39,354 nucleotides of DNA from Azospirillum brasilense (GCF_003349955.1 NZ_QLKQ01000071.1:1-39354); one strand, 5' to 3'; positions 1 through 8,959 are shown, numbered from the stretch's first letter. Notes: generated by a model not told the origin, from the letters alone. Numbers and translations: made by a program.

Positions 1-54
<54 letters not shown>

Positions 55-165
55 GCCGGTACGGTTGTGCTGGCCGGGAAGAACTTGCGGCCAACCGTCG
101 AAGTGGCGCGGGTTATGCCATAGGCTTTGCGCCGATGCAAGCGGTGAAGTGCCTTCTCGGCAAAG

Positions 166-192
166 AAAAATGGGCGGGAAAAATCCCGCCCA
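166..192 (-). terminator. Rho-independent terminator of the polysaccharide operon
   Basis: TGGGCGGG (171-178) pairs with CCCGCCCA (185-192) around a 6-nt loop. Read on the minus strand the stem is followed by five T residues (170-166). It lies 25 nt after the stop codon of the WbpM-like gene and before the tRNA, so it should end the five-gene minus-strand transcript. Confidence 0.9.
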
Positions 193-216
193 TGATCACC
201 CCCGCCGTCCCATTCG

Positions 217-2202
217 TCAGTCGGAGCCGCCCTGGTTCAGCGCTCCGGTTTCGCCGCCCGCCGCGGGGGCGCCGAAGGCGCTGGGCGGCGGCAGGACGGC
301 CTCGGCGCGGAAGTCGGGGACGATGTTGGACAGGATCGTCATCACCCGCTCCGCGTCCCCGGCCCGCGCCGCCGTCTCCAGCTCGCCCAGGGCGCGGTTG
401 ATGAGGGCGTAGTCGATGACGCGGGGAGAGGCGAGGAACACGCCGTCGGCCTCCGTGCGCGACGGCGCCTCCGCCGAGGTCAGGATTTCCTCGAACAGCT
501 TCTCGCCGGGGCGCAGGCCGGTGAACTCGATCTTGATGTCGTGGCCGGGCCGGTAGCCGGCCAGCCGGATCATCTGCCGCGCGAGATCGACGATCTTCAC
601 CGGCTCGCCCATGTCGAGCACCAGCACCTTGCCGCGCTCCTCCGCGCGGGCGACGCCGTGGGCCGAGGCCTGGAGCACCAGTTCCACCGCCTCGCGCACC
701 GTCATGAAGTAGCGGCGCATGTCGGGGTGGGTGACGGTCAGCGGGCCGCCCTTGGCGAGCTGGCGGGTGAACAGCGGCACCACCGACCCGCTGGAGCCCA
801 GCACGTTGCCGAAGCGGACCGTCATGTAGCGGGTCGCCGTCTCGCCGCCGTCGCGCGGCGGCAGCATGTCGAGCGCCTGGCAGTAGCATTCGGCGAAGCG
901 CTTGGTGGCGCCCATCACGCTGGTCGGACGGATCGCCTTGTCGGTGGACACCAGGACCATCGCCCGGCAGCCGTTGGCCCGCGCCGCGTCGGCGACGTTG
1001 CGGGTGCCGATGACGTTGGTCAGCGCGCCTTCGGCCGGGTTGGCCTCGACCAGCGGCACATGCTTCAGCGCGGCGGCGTGGAAGACCATATGGGGGCGCT
1101 GCGCCTGGAACAGACGGAAGATGCGGTCACGGTCGCGCACGTCGGCGATCACCGCCTGGAGCGCCAGGGCGGGGAAGCGCTCCCGCACCTCCATCTCGAT
1201 GGTGTAGAGGTTGAACTCCCCGGCATCGACCAGCGTCAGCGTTTCCGGTTCCAGGGCGGCGATCTGGCGGACCAGCTCGCTGCCGATGGTGCCGCCCGCG
1301 CCGGTCACGACGACGCGGCGGCCGGTGATCAGGCTGGCGATGGCGCCGCGGTCGAGAACCGCCTGGGGCCGGCCCAGAAGATCCTCCAGCGCGATCGGGC
1401 GCACCTCGATCTTGCCTTCGCCCAGCGCCGACTTGAACTCGGTCAGGCTGGGCAGCCGGGCCATGGACAGGCCGAGGGATTCCGCCTGCTCCAGCAGGTC
1501 GCGCAGGACGGTGCCGGTCACGTCGGCCTGCCCCTTGGCGACGATCAGGCGCTGCGGCCGGTCGCCGCGCTGCGCCAGCTCCTCGACCACGCGGGGCAGG
1601 TCGTCGGGACCGCCCAGAACGGGCACGCCGCGGATGGCGTGGCCGATGCGCCGGTTCTTGTCGTCGAGCAGGCCGACCGCGCGGTAGGCGGCGCCGGCGT
1701 TCTGGTCCAGCGAGCGGATGAACAGCTCCGCCGCGTCGCTGACGCCCAGCACGAGCACCGGGATGCGCGGCACTCCGGGCATGTCCCGGTCGTGCAGTCC
1801 CAGCCGGCGGTCCTTCAACAGACGGTAGGCGAAGCGCGGGCCACCCAGCAGGACGAGTTGCACGAACCACAGGATCACCGGCAGGGAACGCGGCAGGGAT
1901 TCCAGCCGCGTCAGCAGGAACATGACCGCGACGAAGCACAGCACGACCATCGTGACCGCGCGCAGGAGCTGCGCCAGATCGGGCACCGAGGCGTAGCGCC
2001 AGATGCCGCGGTACAGCCCCGAGAAGCGGAACGCCACCGCGCCGATGAGCACCAGAATGGGCAGCCCCGTCAGCAGCGGGTCTCTGTATTCGTCGAACGC
2101 CTGCTGGCCCACGCGCAGATACAGCGCCACAACCAGGGAAACGGCCGTCATCGTCAGGTCGTGCAGGTAGACGAGGGACGCCCGCGGGGACAGGATGCGC
2201 AT
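217..2202 (-). CDS. WbpM/CapD-type membrane UDP-sugar 4,6-dehydratase
   Basis: About 661 aa. Family role: a membrane-anchored NAD(P)-dependent dehydratase of the WbpM/PglF/CapD group that converts UDP-GlcNAc to the 4-keto-6-deoxy sugar, the precursor of QuiNAc, FucNAc or bacillosamine in surface glycans. Visible: about four hydrophobic segments in residues 10-120, a first nucleotide-binding domain around 150-260, then a Rossmann SDR domain with GAGGTIGSE near residue 300. The active-site block STDKAIRPTSVMGATK lies near residue 420; Met replaces the usual SDR Tyr, as is typical of this family. The ATG at 2202 has AAGG about 10 nt upstream; an in-frame start at 2265 would add 21 charged residues before the first helix and is less likely. 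It is the last gene of the operon, 72 nt after the epimerase gene. The exact product sugar cannot be read from sequence. Confidence 0.92.
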   Translation of the reverse strand: MRILSPRASLVYLHDLTMTAVSLVVALYLRVGQQAFDEYRDPLLTGLPILVLIGAVAFRFSGLYRGIWRYASVPDLAQLLRAVTMVVLCFVAVMFLLTRLESLPRSLPVILWFVQLVLLGGPRFAYRLLKDRRLGLHDRDMPGVPRIPVLVLGVSDAAELFIRSLDQNAGAAYRAVGLLDDKNRRIGHAIRGVPVLGGPDDLPRVVEELAQRGDRPQRLIVAKGQADVTGTVLRDLLEQAESLGLSMARLPSLTEFKSALGEGKIEVRPIALEDLLGRPQAVLDRGAIASLITGRRVVVTGAGGTIGSELVRQIAALEPETLTLVDAGEFNLYTIEMEVRERFPALALQAVIADVRDRDRIFRLFQAQRPHMVFHAAALKHVPLVEANPAEGALTNVIGTRNVADAARANGCRAMVLVSTDKAIRPTSVMGATKRFAECYCQALDMLPPRDGGETATRYMTVRFGNVLGSSGSVVPLFTRQLAKGGPLTVTHPDMRRYFMTVREAVELVLQASAHGVARAEERGKVLVLDMGEPVKIVDLARQMIRLAGYRPGHDIKIEFTGLRPGEKLFEEILTSAEAPSRTEADGVFLASPRVIDYALINRALGELETAARAGDAERVMTILSNIVPDFRAEAVLPPPSAFGAPAAGGETGALNQGGSD

Positions 2203-2274
2203 GCGCTTTACCTTGGAATATCGCTTTGCCGGGGGGTGTTCCCTTTCGGGCAACCCTCGGACCATGATGGCCGT

Positions 2275-3228
2275 TCAGCCGCGCACAGCTTTGAACCATT
2301 CGGCGGTCAGGCGCAAGCCGTACGCGGGGTAGCAGGGCGGGCGCCAGTTCAGCGCCCGGCGGATGGCTCCGTCGTCGATCACCAGCGAACCGGCGACGCG
2401 GTCCAGCATGGCCTCGCGCCGCGCCAGCCGCGCGGCGAGGGCCAGCAGGGACGGCGGCACGGGCAGAAGGCGCGCGGGCTTGTCCAGCGCCTCCGCGATG
2501 GCGCGCACCAGCTCCGCCGTGGACATGGGGCGCCCGTCATGGACCAGGAACCGTCCGCCCGCCGCCTGCGGGTGGGTCAGGCACTCCTGGATGGCGTCGG
2601 CGAGATTGCCGACGAAGATCAGGCTGCGCCGGTTCTCCAGCGCCCCCAGCGGCAGGGGGATGCCGCGGTCCACCGCCTGCATCAGCCGCAGGAAATTGCC
2701 GCCGACGCCGGGGCCGTAGACCAGCGGCGGGCGGATCACCGCGACCTCCAGCCCGGTGCGGGTGGAAATCTCGGCCAGGGCGCGCTCGGCCTCCAGCTTG
2801 GAGATTCCGTAGGGGGAATGCGGATCGGGCTCCGTCTCCTCGCTCAGCTCGTCCGGGCGGCTCTCGTCGGCCAGCGCCTTGACGCTGCTGAGATAGACCA
2901 TGCGCTTGACGCCGGCCGCCGCGGCGGCCTCGGCCAGCACGCGGGTGCCGGCGGTGTTGACGCGGCGGAAGGCGGCCAGCGGGTCGGACTCGCGGTCGCG
3001 CATGACGTGGACGCGGGCCGCCAGATGGACCACCCCGTCCATGCCCTGGAGCGCGTTGCCCCAGGCGGTGGCGGGGCCGATGTCGTCGATGGCGACGGTC
3101 TCCGCCGCCTGCGGAACCGCGACGTCGGGGCGGCGAACCACGGCGCGCACGCTGTGCCCGCGCGTCACCAGCAGGGGGATGACCGTCCGCGCGACGAAAC
3201 CAGTGGCCCCGGTGACCAGGACGCGCAT
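2275..3228 (-). CDS. NAD-dependent sugar epimerase/dehydratase (WbpV-like)
   Basis: 317 aa, extended SDR. Visible: N-terminal TGATGFV nucleotide-binding loop at residues 7-13, a catalytic YGISK (YxxxK) block preceded by a YLSSVKA segment that supplies the Ser, and an IRPPLVYGPG sugar-binding segment. Family members of this type epimerise or reduce nucleotide sugars at C4; the order here (epimerase, then WbpM-like dehydratase, just after a WbpL-like transferase) matches wbpV of Pseudomonas O-antigen clusters. The likely substrate is therefore the 4-keto sugar or UDP-HexNAc made in the same pathway, which is inference. The start is set by TGATG: the upstream gene's stop (3230-3228) shares one base with this ATG (3228-3226), so translation is probably coupled. 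The open frame continues upstream through the neighbouring gene, but that extension is a shadow. Confidence 0.9.
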   Translation of the reverse strand: MRVLVTGATGFVARTVIPLLVTRGHSVRAVVRRPDVAVPQAAETVAIDDIGPATAWGNALQGMDGVVHLAARVHVMRDRESDPLAAFRRVNTAGTRVLAEAAAAAGVKRMVYLSSVKALADESRPDELSEETEPDPHSPYGISKLEAERALAEISTRTGLEVAVIRPPLVYGPGVGGNFLRLMQAVDRGIPLPLGALENRRSLIFVGNLADAIQECLTHPQAAGGRFLVHDGRPMSTAELVRAIAEALDKPARLLPVPPSLLALAARLARREAMLDRVAGSLVIDDGAIRRALNWRPPCYPAYGLRLTAEWFKAVRG

Positions 3229-4229
3229 CACGCCGCCGCCCGCGCAGGCCGCGCCAGCAGGGTCAGCAGCAGAACGACCGCCGCGGCACCCGCCGGGAGC
3301 GCCATCCAGCCCAGCGCCACGGACGCCGCGGCCAGCAGCAGCAGCGCGGCGTTCAGCGCCAGGACCAGCCGCACGACCTGGGCGTGGCTGCGCCCGCGCT
3401 GGGTGGCCTTCTGATAGAAATGCTCGCGGTGGGCCTGCCAGACCTTCTTGCCCTCGACCAGACGGCGCAGCAGGGTGAAGGTGGCGTCGGCCAGGAAATA
3501 GGCGGGGATCAGCAGGGCGGCCACCCACAGCCCCGACGCCGCCAGGGCCAGCAGCAGCCAGCCCAGCGTGAAGCCCAGCGGCACGCTGCCGACATCGCCC
3601 ATGAAGAGCTTGGCGGGGTGCCAGTTCCACATCAGGAAGCCCAGCGCCGCCCCCGCGGCGGCCAGCCCGTAAAGGGCCAGCGCCGGGTCGAGCCCGGCGA
3701 GCGCGGCGACCAGCGCCAGCCCGCCGCCGATGGACGCGGCCTCGCCGCCGGCCAGCCCGTCGATGCCGTCCATGAAGTTGAACAGGTTGACGAACCACAG
3801 CCAGCCGACCGCGGCCACCAGCCGGTCCGCCCAGAAGGGCAGCAGCCCCTGGAAGACCAGCCCGTCGCCGGGAAGCGCGCTCAGCCCGGCGACCACCGCG
3901 GCGATCTGGGCGAGGAAGCGCGGCGCCGGACCCAGCCCGCGCCGGTCGTCCATCCACGAGACGGCCATCAGCACCACCGCGCCGACCAGGATGGGCAGGG
4001 CCCGCAGGGGATCGTCCGCCGTCGCGGCGATGATCGCCCAGGCGGGCAGCAGGGTCAGCATCACGCCCCAGCCGCCGCCGCGCGGCGTCGGGATGGAATG
4101 GCTGGACCGGTCGTTCGGATGGTCGAGGATCGCCTTGCGCCGCAGGTAGGCGAGCACCCGTCCGGTGAGCAGCCAGGACAGCGCGAAGCTTCCGCCCAGG
4201 GCGAGAGTGAGGGCCGCAACGCCGGTCAT
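3228..4229 (-). CDS. WecA/WbpL-type undecaprenyl-phosphate sugar-1-phosphate transferase
   Basis: 333 aa polytopic membrane protein of the MraY/WecA (GT4 phosphotransferase) family. It would start glycan assembly by moving HexNAc-1-P or a 6-deoxy-HexNAc-1-P from UDP to undecaprenyl phosphate at the inner membrane. Visible family blocks in order: DHPNDRSSHSIPTPRGG near residues 36-53, MDDRRGLGP with the Mg-binding Asp pair, NLFNFMDGIDGLAGG, GDVGSVPLGF, and the C-terminal HREHFYQKA loop typical of the WbpL/WecA branch rather than MraY. About ten hydrophobic helices lie between them. The ATG (4229-4227) overlaps the upstream stop in ATGA, indicating coupling. Its presence marks the locus as a complete lipid-linked glycan unit (O-antigen, capsule or EPS). 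Confidence 0.93.
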   Translation of the reverse strand: MTGVAALTLALGGSFALSWLLTGRVLAYLRRKAILDHPNDRSSHSIPTPRGGGWGVMLTLLPAWAIIAATADDPLRALPILVGAVVLMAVSWMDDRRGLGPAPRFLAQIAAVVAGLSALPGDGLVFQGLLPFWADRLVAAVGWLWFVNLFNFMDGIDGLAGGEAASIGGGLALVAALAGLDPALALYGLAAAGAALGFLMWNWHPAKLFMGDVGSVPLGFTLGWLLLALAASGLWVAALLIPAYFLADATFTLLRRLVEGKKVWQAHREHFYQKATQRGRSHAQVVRLVLALNAALLLLAAASVALGWMALPAGAAAVVLLLTLLARPARAAA

Positions 4230-5404
4230 GACGCCTCCGCGACCGGGGCCGCGCCGGGCTGGGCGGAGGCCAGCAGGCGACGGTACAGCTCGACCGTCTT
4301 CGCGCCCACCCGGTCGGCCGCCATGTCGGATTCGACCAGCCGCCGACTGGCCGCGCCGAATTGCCGGCGCAGGGCGGCGTCGCGCACCAGAACCTCCAGC
4401 GCCTCGGTCAGGGCCGCCACGTCGCCGGGCGGGACCAGCAGGGCGTTCTCGCCGGCGCGCGCCACCTCGCGGCAGCCCGGCACGTCGGTGGCGACGATGG
4501 CCCGCCCGCAGGCCGCGGCCTCCAGCAGACTCTTCGGCAGCCCTTCGCCGCCCAGCGTCGGCAGGACGGCGACGTGGCAGCGCCGCCACAGCTCGCGGAC
4601 GTCGTCGAGATGGCCCGCCAGCTCGACGTTCGGGCGGGCGGCCCAGCCGTCGAGAACCGGCTGCGGGAAGGAGGTGGGGTTCGCCGGGTCGGGCTGGCCG
4701 GCCAGGATCAGCCGCACGTCCAGCCCCTTGTCCAGCAGGCGGCCGTGCGCCTCGACCAGCCGGTCCATGCCCTTGTTGGCGAGCAGGCGGGCGGCGCAGC
4801 CGATGGTCACCGGCGGCTCCGGCGGCTCGGGCAGGACGGCGTGGTGCGCCGTGTCGATGCCCGAGCCACGGATGATGCAGGTCTTGTCAGGCGTGATCAG
4901 ACGCTGCTCCAGCAGGGTCCGGCGGTCGTCCTCGTTCTGCAGGATGGTGACGCTGTTGGGACAGCGCAGCATGCAGCCCAGGACCGGCTTGGCCAACCGA
5001 CCGGCCAGCCGGGCCTTGGCGCCCCCGGTGCCGAGGAACATGGTGCCGAGCCCGGCCAGGGCGTTCACCACGGCGGGAACTCCGGCCTGCCACGCCGCCA
5101 GCCCGCCCAGGACGACCGGCTTCACGGCCACATGATGGACGATGTCCGGCGCCTCGCGGCGGTAGAGGGCGGCGATCTCGGCGACGTTGGACAGGGCGCC
5201 CAGCGGGTTGACGCTGCGCCGCTGCCAGGACAGCGGCAGCACGCGGAAGCCCTCGGCGGCGATGCGGTCGCCATGCCGGTCGATCCGGGCGGCCACCGCG
5301 ACGTCGAAGCCGGCGTCGCGCGCGGCGCGGGCCATCGGCAGCCGATGCGACCAGAAATACCAGTCCTCGGTGACGAGATAGATCAGCTTTGGTTTCACGG
5401 ACAC
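4226..5404 (-). CDS. GT4-family glycosyltransferase
   Basis: 392 aa, GT-B fold. The N-terminal domain opens with KLIYLVTEDWYFWSHR and carries the WxxSHRxxMAxAARDAG pattern of GT4 enzymes acting on lipid-linked sugars. The C-terminal nucleotide-sugar domain holds GCAARLLANKGMDRLVEA and the EGLPKSLLEAAACGRAIV block, the counterpart of the GT4 E-x7-E motif. It should add a sugar to the undecaprenyl-linked acceptor in the cytoplasm; donor and linkage are unknown. The GTG start at 5404 is the only upstream start that keeps the beta-1 strand intact, and its ribosome site is weak. It overlaps the WbpL-like gene by four bases and follows the epimerase gene by 51 nt, so all five minus-strand genes are probably one transcript. 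Confidence 0.9.
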   Translation of the reverse strand: MSVKPKLIYLVTEDWYFWSHRLPMARAARDAGFDVAVAARIDRHGDRIAAEGFRVLPLSWQRRSVNPLGALSNVAEIAALYRREAPDIVHHVAVKPVVLGGLAAWQAGVPAVVNALAGLGTMFLGTGGAKARLAGRLAKPVLGCMLRCPNSVTILQNEDDRRTLLEQRLITPDKTCIIRGSGIDTAHHAVLPEPPEPPVTIGCAARLLANKGMDRLVEAHGRLLDKGLDVRLILAGQPDPANPTSFPQPVLDGWAARPNVELAGHLDDVRELWRRCHVAVLPTLGGEGLPKSLLEAAACGRAIVATDVPGCREVARAGENALLVPPGDVAALTEALEVLVRDAALRRQFGAASRRLVESDMAADRVGAKTVELYRRLLASAQPGAAPVAEAS

Positions 5405-5455
5405 TTTACGGATCTCAGGGGGCGGATCTCGGAGGGCGGATCGGAACGGCGGAGC

Positions 5456-6439
5456 TCAGGCGAGGCCGTGGTAGCCCTTGTACCACGCGACGAAGCGGGG
5501 CAGGCCGGTCTCGATGGACGTGGTCGGTTCATAGCCGAGGTCGCGGCGGCTGGCCTCGATGTCGGCGGAGGTTTCCGGCACGTCCCCGGCCTGGATCGGC
5601 TCCATGTTCATGTTGGCCTTGCGCCCCAGCGACTCTTCGATGATGCCGATGAAGCGCATCAGGTCCTCGGTCCGGTTGTTGCCGAGGTTGTAGACGGCGT
5701 GCGGCGCGCCATTGGCGTCGGGGGCCGCCGGACGGTCGAGCGCCGCCAGCACGCCCGCCGCGATGTCGTCCACATAGGTGAAGTCGCGCTTCATCCGCCC
5801 CTCGTTGAACACGCGGATCGGGCGGCCCGCCATGATCGCGTCGGCGAACAGATAGGCAGCCATGTCCGGGCGGCCCCACGGGCCGTAGACGGTGAAGAAG
5901 CGCAGGCCGGTCGCCGGGAATTTGTAGAGGTGACAGTAGGCGTAGGTCATCATCTCCGCCGCCTTCTTCGTCGCGGCGTAGATCGACATGGGGGAGTCGA
6001 CGCGGTCCTCCACCGAGAAGGGCATCTTCTTGTTGGCGCCATAGACGGAGGAGGTGGAGGCGTAGACGAAATGCTTCAGATCCGGCATCCGCCGCGCCGC
6101 TTCCAGCATCGCCACCTGCCCGGTGACGTTGGCGTCCACATAGGCGTAGGGATTCTCCAGCGAGTAGCGCACCCCGGCTTGGGCGGCCAGATGCACGACG
6201 CCGGTCGCCGCCGCGAAGTCGGGGGTCAGCGCCTCGACCGCCGCGCGGTCGGACACGTCGGCCTTGATGAAGCGGAAGCCGGGACGGGCGGCGAGCCGGG
6301 CCAGCCGCGCTTCCTTCAACGCCACGGAATAGTAGTCGTTGAGGTTGTCGATCCCCAACACCGTCTCGCCGCGGTCCAGCAGCGCCGCCGCGACGTGCGA
6401 GCCGATGAAGCCGGCCGCGCCGGTGACCACGATCGTCAT
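5456..6439 (-). CDS. UDP-glucuronate 4-epimerase-like SDR
   Basis: 327 aa. Extended SDR with TGAAGFIGSH at residues 6-15, catalytic YAATK (YxxxK), the block SVYGANKKMPFS and FFTVYGPWGRPDMA. The last two are characteristic of the UDP-glucuronate epimerase branch (LspL/Cap1J) that makes UDP-galacturonate for LPS, capsule or EPS. The ATG at 6439 has AAGGA with 8-nt spacing; an in-frame ATG three codons upstream (6448) overlaps that site and is less likely. It is the first gene of the five-gene polysaccharide operon and lies behind a candidate sigma-70 promoter at 6482-6510. A related branch acts on other UDP-hexuronates, so the exact substrate is inferred. Confidence 0.92.
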   Translation of the reverse strand: MTIVVTGAAGFIGSHVAAALLDRGETVLGIDNLNDYYSVALKEARLARLAARPGFRFIKADVSDRAAVEALTPDFAAATGVVHLAAQAGVRYSLENPYAYVDANVTGQVAMLEAARRMPDLKHFVYASTSSVYGANKKMPFSVEDRVDSPMSIYAATKKAAEMMTYAYCHLYKFPATGLRFFTVYGPWGRPDMAAYLFADAIMAGRPIRVFNEGRMKRDFTYVDDIAAGVLAALDRPAAPDANGAPHAVYNLGNNRTEDLMRFIGIIEESLGRKANMNMEPIQAGDVPETSADIEASRRDLGYEPTTSIETGLPRFVAWYKGYHGLA

Positions 6440-6481
6440 ATCCACCATCCTTGACGGGCCTGCGCCGGCCAGACGCTTGCC

Positions 6482-6510
6482 TTTAAAAAAGTCACGCGCG
6501 CGCGCGTCAA
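6482..6510 (-). promoter_or_regulatory. Candidate sigma-70 promoter of the polysaccharide operon
   Basis: On the minus strand, TTGACG (6510-6505) and TTTAAA (6487-6482) are separated by 17 nt. Most of the spacer is an alternating purine-pyrimidine CA/CG tract (6493-6506 on the plus strand), of the kind prone to left-handed DNA. The start codon lies about 40 nt downstream. No other good match lies between the divergent genes on this strand. Confidence 0.45.
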
Positions 6511-6569
6511 CAGCCCGTCTTATGCCCGACCCAGGGACCGGACGCCAGTCCGCAAAAATCCTCCACCGC

Positions 6570-6599
6570 TTGACAGCCGGCGGGCGCACCCGATCTACT
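6570..6599 (+). promoter_or_regulatory. Candidate sigma-70 promoter of the 112-aa gene
   Basis: A full CTTGACA -35 element (6569-6575) is followed after 18 nt by TCTACT (6594-6599, 4 of 6 to TATAAT). The ATG of the downstream gene is 37 nt after the -10 box. CTTGAC is the preferred housekeeping -35 of alphaproteobacteria. Confidence 0.45.
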
Positions 6600-6635
6600 G
6601 CCGCAACCTTAATCACGTTGCCGAGCCGGACATCC

Positions 6636-6974
6636 ATGCCGCCGAAGAAGAATCCCGCGAACCTCAACCCGCTGCAGCTCAAGACGCTGACCCTCCTTCA
6701 GGAACTCGCCCGTCTGGAGCAGAAGCCGGTCGAGGGCGAGGAGGGGGCCTTCCAGGTCACCAACCTGCCGCACGCCCATGGCAACCACTTCCATCTGGGC
6801 AGTGCGGTCGTCGCCTCCCGCGACGCCACCGGCCTGACCAACGAGGCCGTCTGGACCATCCTTGAGCGCAAGGGCATGCTGCGCCGTGACGCCGGCTACG
6901 GCGTCGTGACCGCCGAGGGGATGGCCTACGAGACGGGCCTGCGCGACAGCATCCTGCACCGCTCCGACCACTAA
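6636..6974 (+). CDS. Conserved hypothetical protein, 112 aa
   Basis: 112 aa, soluble, no signal or membrane segment. It starts MPPKKNPANLNPLQLKTLTL and contains the histidine-rich stretch LPHAHGNHFHLG near residues 42-53, then a helical C-terminal part (NEAVWTILERKGMLRR) that resembles a small winged-helix-like fold. I do not recognise a named family or function. The His cluster (HAHGNHFH) could bind a metal, but this is speculation. The ATG at 6636 was chosen because a candidate promoter ends 37 nt upstream and the frame further upstream has poor codon use. The gene is 17 nt ahead of the asparagine synthetase gene on the same strand, so both may be cotranscribed. Confidence 0.75.
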   Translation: MPPKKNPANLNPLQLKTLTLLQELARLEQKPVEGEEGAFQVTNLPHAHGNHFHLGSAVVASRDATGLTNEAVWTILERKGMLRRDAGYGVVTAEGMAYETGLRDSILHRSDH

Positions 6975-6991
6975 AAGCGAGGGCGCGCGCC

Positions 6992-8959
6992 GTGTGTGGA
7001 ATCTGCGGCTTCCTGGCCGGCTCCGGGCCTGCGTCCGGGCTTGAGGCCACAGCACGGCGCATGGCCGACACCATCGCCCACCGCGGCCCCGACGGGGACG
7101 GCGTGTGGGCCGATGGGGAGGCCGGGATCGCGCTCGGCCACCGGCGGCTCGCCATCGTCGAGCTGTCGCCGCTGGGCCGCCAGCCGATGGAGTCGGCGGA
7201 CGGGCGCTGGATCATCGCCTACAACGGCGAGATCTACAATTTCCAGGACCTGCGGGCGGAACTCGAATCCGCCGGGCATCAATTCCGCGGCCACTCGGAC
7301 ACCGAAGTCCTGTTGGAGGGCTGCGCCGCCTGGGGTGTCGAGCGCACCGTGCGCCGTCTGGTCGGCATCTTCGCCTTCGCCCTGTGGGACCGCCACGAGC
7401 GCACGCTCTTTCTGGTGCGCGACCATCTGGGGGTGAAGCCGCTCTACTGGGCGCGGATGGGCGGGGCGCTGCTGTTCGGCTCCCAGCCCAAGGCGCTGCG
7501 CGCCCATCCGAGCTTCGCGGCGGACATCGACCGCGACGCGCTGTCCACCTATCTGCGTTTCAGCTACGTCCCGGCGCCGCACAGCATTTATCAGGGCGTC
7601 CACAAGCTGGAGCCGGGCAGCATCCTGACCGTCCGTCCGGGGCGCGAACCCGAGCGCAGCGTCTATTGGGACGCCGGCGAGGCGGCGCGGGCCGGCATCG
7701 CCGACCGGCTGTCGCTGTCCGACGCCGACGCGACGGACGCGCTGGAAGCGCTGCTCAAGGACGCGGTCGGGCGGCAGATGATGGCCGACGTGCCGCTGGG
7801 TGCCTTCCTCTCCGGCGGAATCGACAGCTCAACCGTCGTCGCGCTGATGCAGGCGCAGAGCGCGCGGCCGGTGCGCACCTTCACCATCGGGTTTGGCGAG
7901 GACGGCTACGACGAGGCGGTGCACGCCCGCGCGGTCGCCGCCCATCTCGGCACCGAGCACACCGAGCTTCGGGTGGAGGCCAGCCACGCGCTGGAGGTTA
8001 TCCCCAAGCTGGCCGACTGGTACGACGAACCCTTCGCCGACAGCTCGCAGATCCCGACGCTGCTGGTGTCGGAGATGACCCGGCGCTCGGTCACCGTGGC
8101 CCTGTCCGGCGACGGCGGGGACGAGCTGTTCGCCGGCTACAACCGCTATCTCACGGCGCCCGCCCTGTGGCGGCGGATGGCGCCGCTGCCCGCCGGGTTG
8201 CGGCGGGGCGCCGCCGGGCTGATCCGCGCCGTCCGGCCCGCCGGCTGGGACGCGCTGGCCGGGCTGATCCCCGAGGGGCGCCGTCCGCGCCAGACCGGCG
8301 ACAAGCTGCACAAGCTGGCCGGTGTGCTGGACGCCGCCGGGCCGGACGCCATCTACCGCCGGCTGGTCAGCCAGTGGCCGGACCCCGACGCGCTGGTCCG
8401 CGGTGGGCGGGAGCCGCATGGCCCGGCCTGGGACGACGGGCTGGCGGCCGGCATCCCGGATTTCGTCGAGCGCATGCAGCATCTCGACAGCGTTACCTAT
8501 CTGCCGGACGACATCCTGGCCAAGGTGGACCGCGCCAGCATGGGCGTGTCGCTGGAGGCGCGCGTGCCGCTGCTCGACCACCGGGTGGTGGAGTTCGCCT
8601 GGCGCGTGCCGCAAGCGCAGAAGCTGCGCGATGGCAAGGGCAAGTGGCTGCTGCGCCAAGTCTTGTACCGCCATGTCCCGCCGGCTCTGGTGGAGCGGCC
8701 CAAGGCCGGCTTCGCCATTCCGCTGGACGGCTGGCTGCGCGGTCCGCTGCGCGACTGGGCGGAGGATCTGCTGGACGAGGGGCGGCTGCGCCGGGACGGC
8801 TTTTTCGACCCCGCGCCGATCCGCGCCTGCTGGGCGGAGCATCTGGCCGGGACCCGCAACAACCAGCACCGGCTCTGGAACGTGCTGATGTTCCAGGACT
8901 GGAACCGCCGCTGGGGCAGCGCCGCCGCCCCGGCCCCGCTTGCCGCGAGCGCCGCATGA
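6992..8959 (+). CDS. asnB: Asparagine synthase (glutamine-hydrolysing), AsnB type
   Basis: 655 aa. It would make asparagine from aspartate, ATP and glutamine, or amidate another carboxylate, in the cytoplasm. The GTG start gives Met-Cys-Gly-Ile, so Cys2 is the N-terminal nucleophile of the class II glutaminase domain (about 2-210, with YNGEIYNF and GHSDTEVLLEG). The synthetase domain (about 240-630) has the ATP pyrophosphatase loop LSGGIDSS near residue 272, SGDGGDELFAGYNRY and the C-terminal VERPKAGFAIPL block. GAGGG precedes the GTG. AsnB paralogues of this length also occur in polysaccharide loci, where they may amidate sugars; with a glycan operon divergent and only 550 bp away, that alternative is open. 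It shares ATGA with the next small gene. Confidence 0.94.
   Translation: MCGICGFLAGSGPASGLEATARRMADTIAHRGPDGDGVWADGEAGIALGHRRLAIVELSPLGRQPMESADGRWIIAYNGEIYNFQDLRAELESAGHQFRGHSDTEVLLEGCAAWGVERTVRRLVGIFAFALWDRHERTLFLVRDHLGVKPLYWARMGGALLFGSQPKALRAHPSFAADIDRDALSTYLRFSYVPAPHSIYQGVHKLEPGSILTVRPGREPERSVYWDAGEAARAGIADRLSLSDADATDALEALLKDAVGRQMMADVPLGAFLSGGIDSSTVVALMQAQSARPVRTFTIGFGEDGYDEAVHARAVAAHLGTEHTELRVEASHALEVIPKLADWYDEPFADSSQIPTLLVSEMTRRSVTVALSGDGGDELFAGYNRYLTAPALWRRMAPLPAGLRRGAAGLIRAVRPAGWDALAGLIPEGRRPRQTGDKLHKLAGVLDAAGPDAIYRRLVSQWPDPDALVRGGREPHGPAWDDGLAAGIPDFVERMQHLDSVTYLPDDILAKVDRASMGVSLEARVPLLDHRVVEFAWRVPQAQKLRDGKGKWLLRQVLYRHVPPALVERPKAGFAIPLDGWLRGPLRDWAEDLLDEGRLRRDGFFDPAPIRACWAEHLAGTRNNQHRLWNVLMFQDWNRRWGSAAAPAPLAASAA

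Noticed and set aside
541..3414. Very long open frame (957 codons) on the plus strand
   Set aside because: It is antisense to two clear genes (WbpM-like and WbpV-like) and its product is a low-complexity Arg/Gln/Gly/His mix, typical of GC-rich shadow frames.
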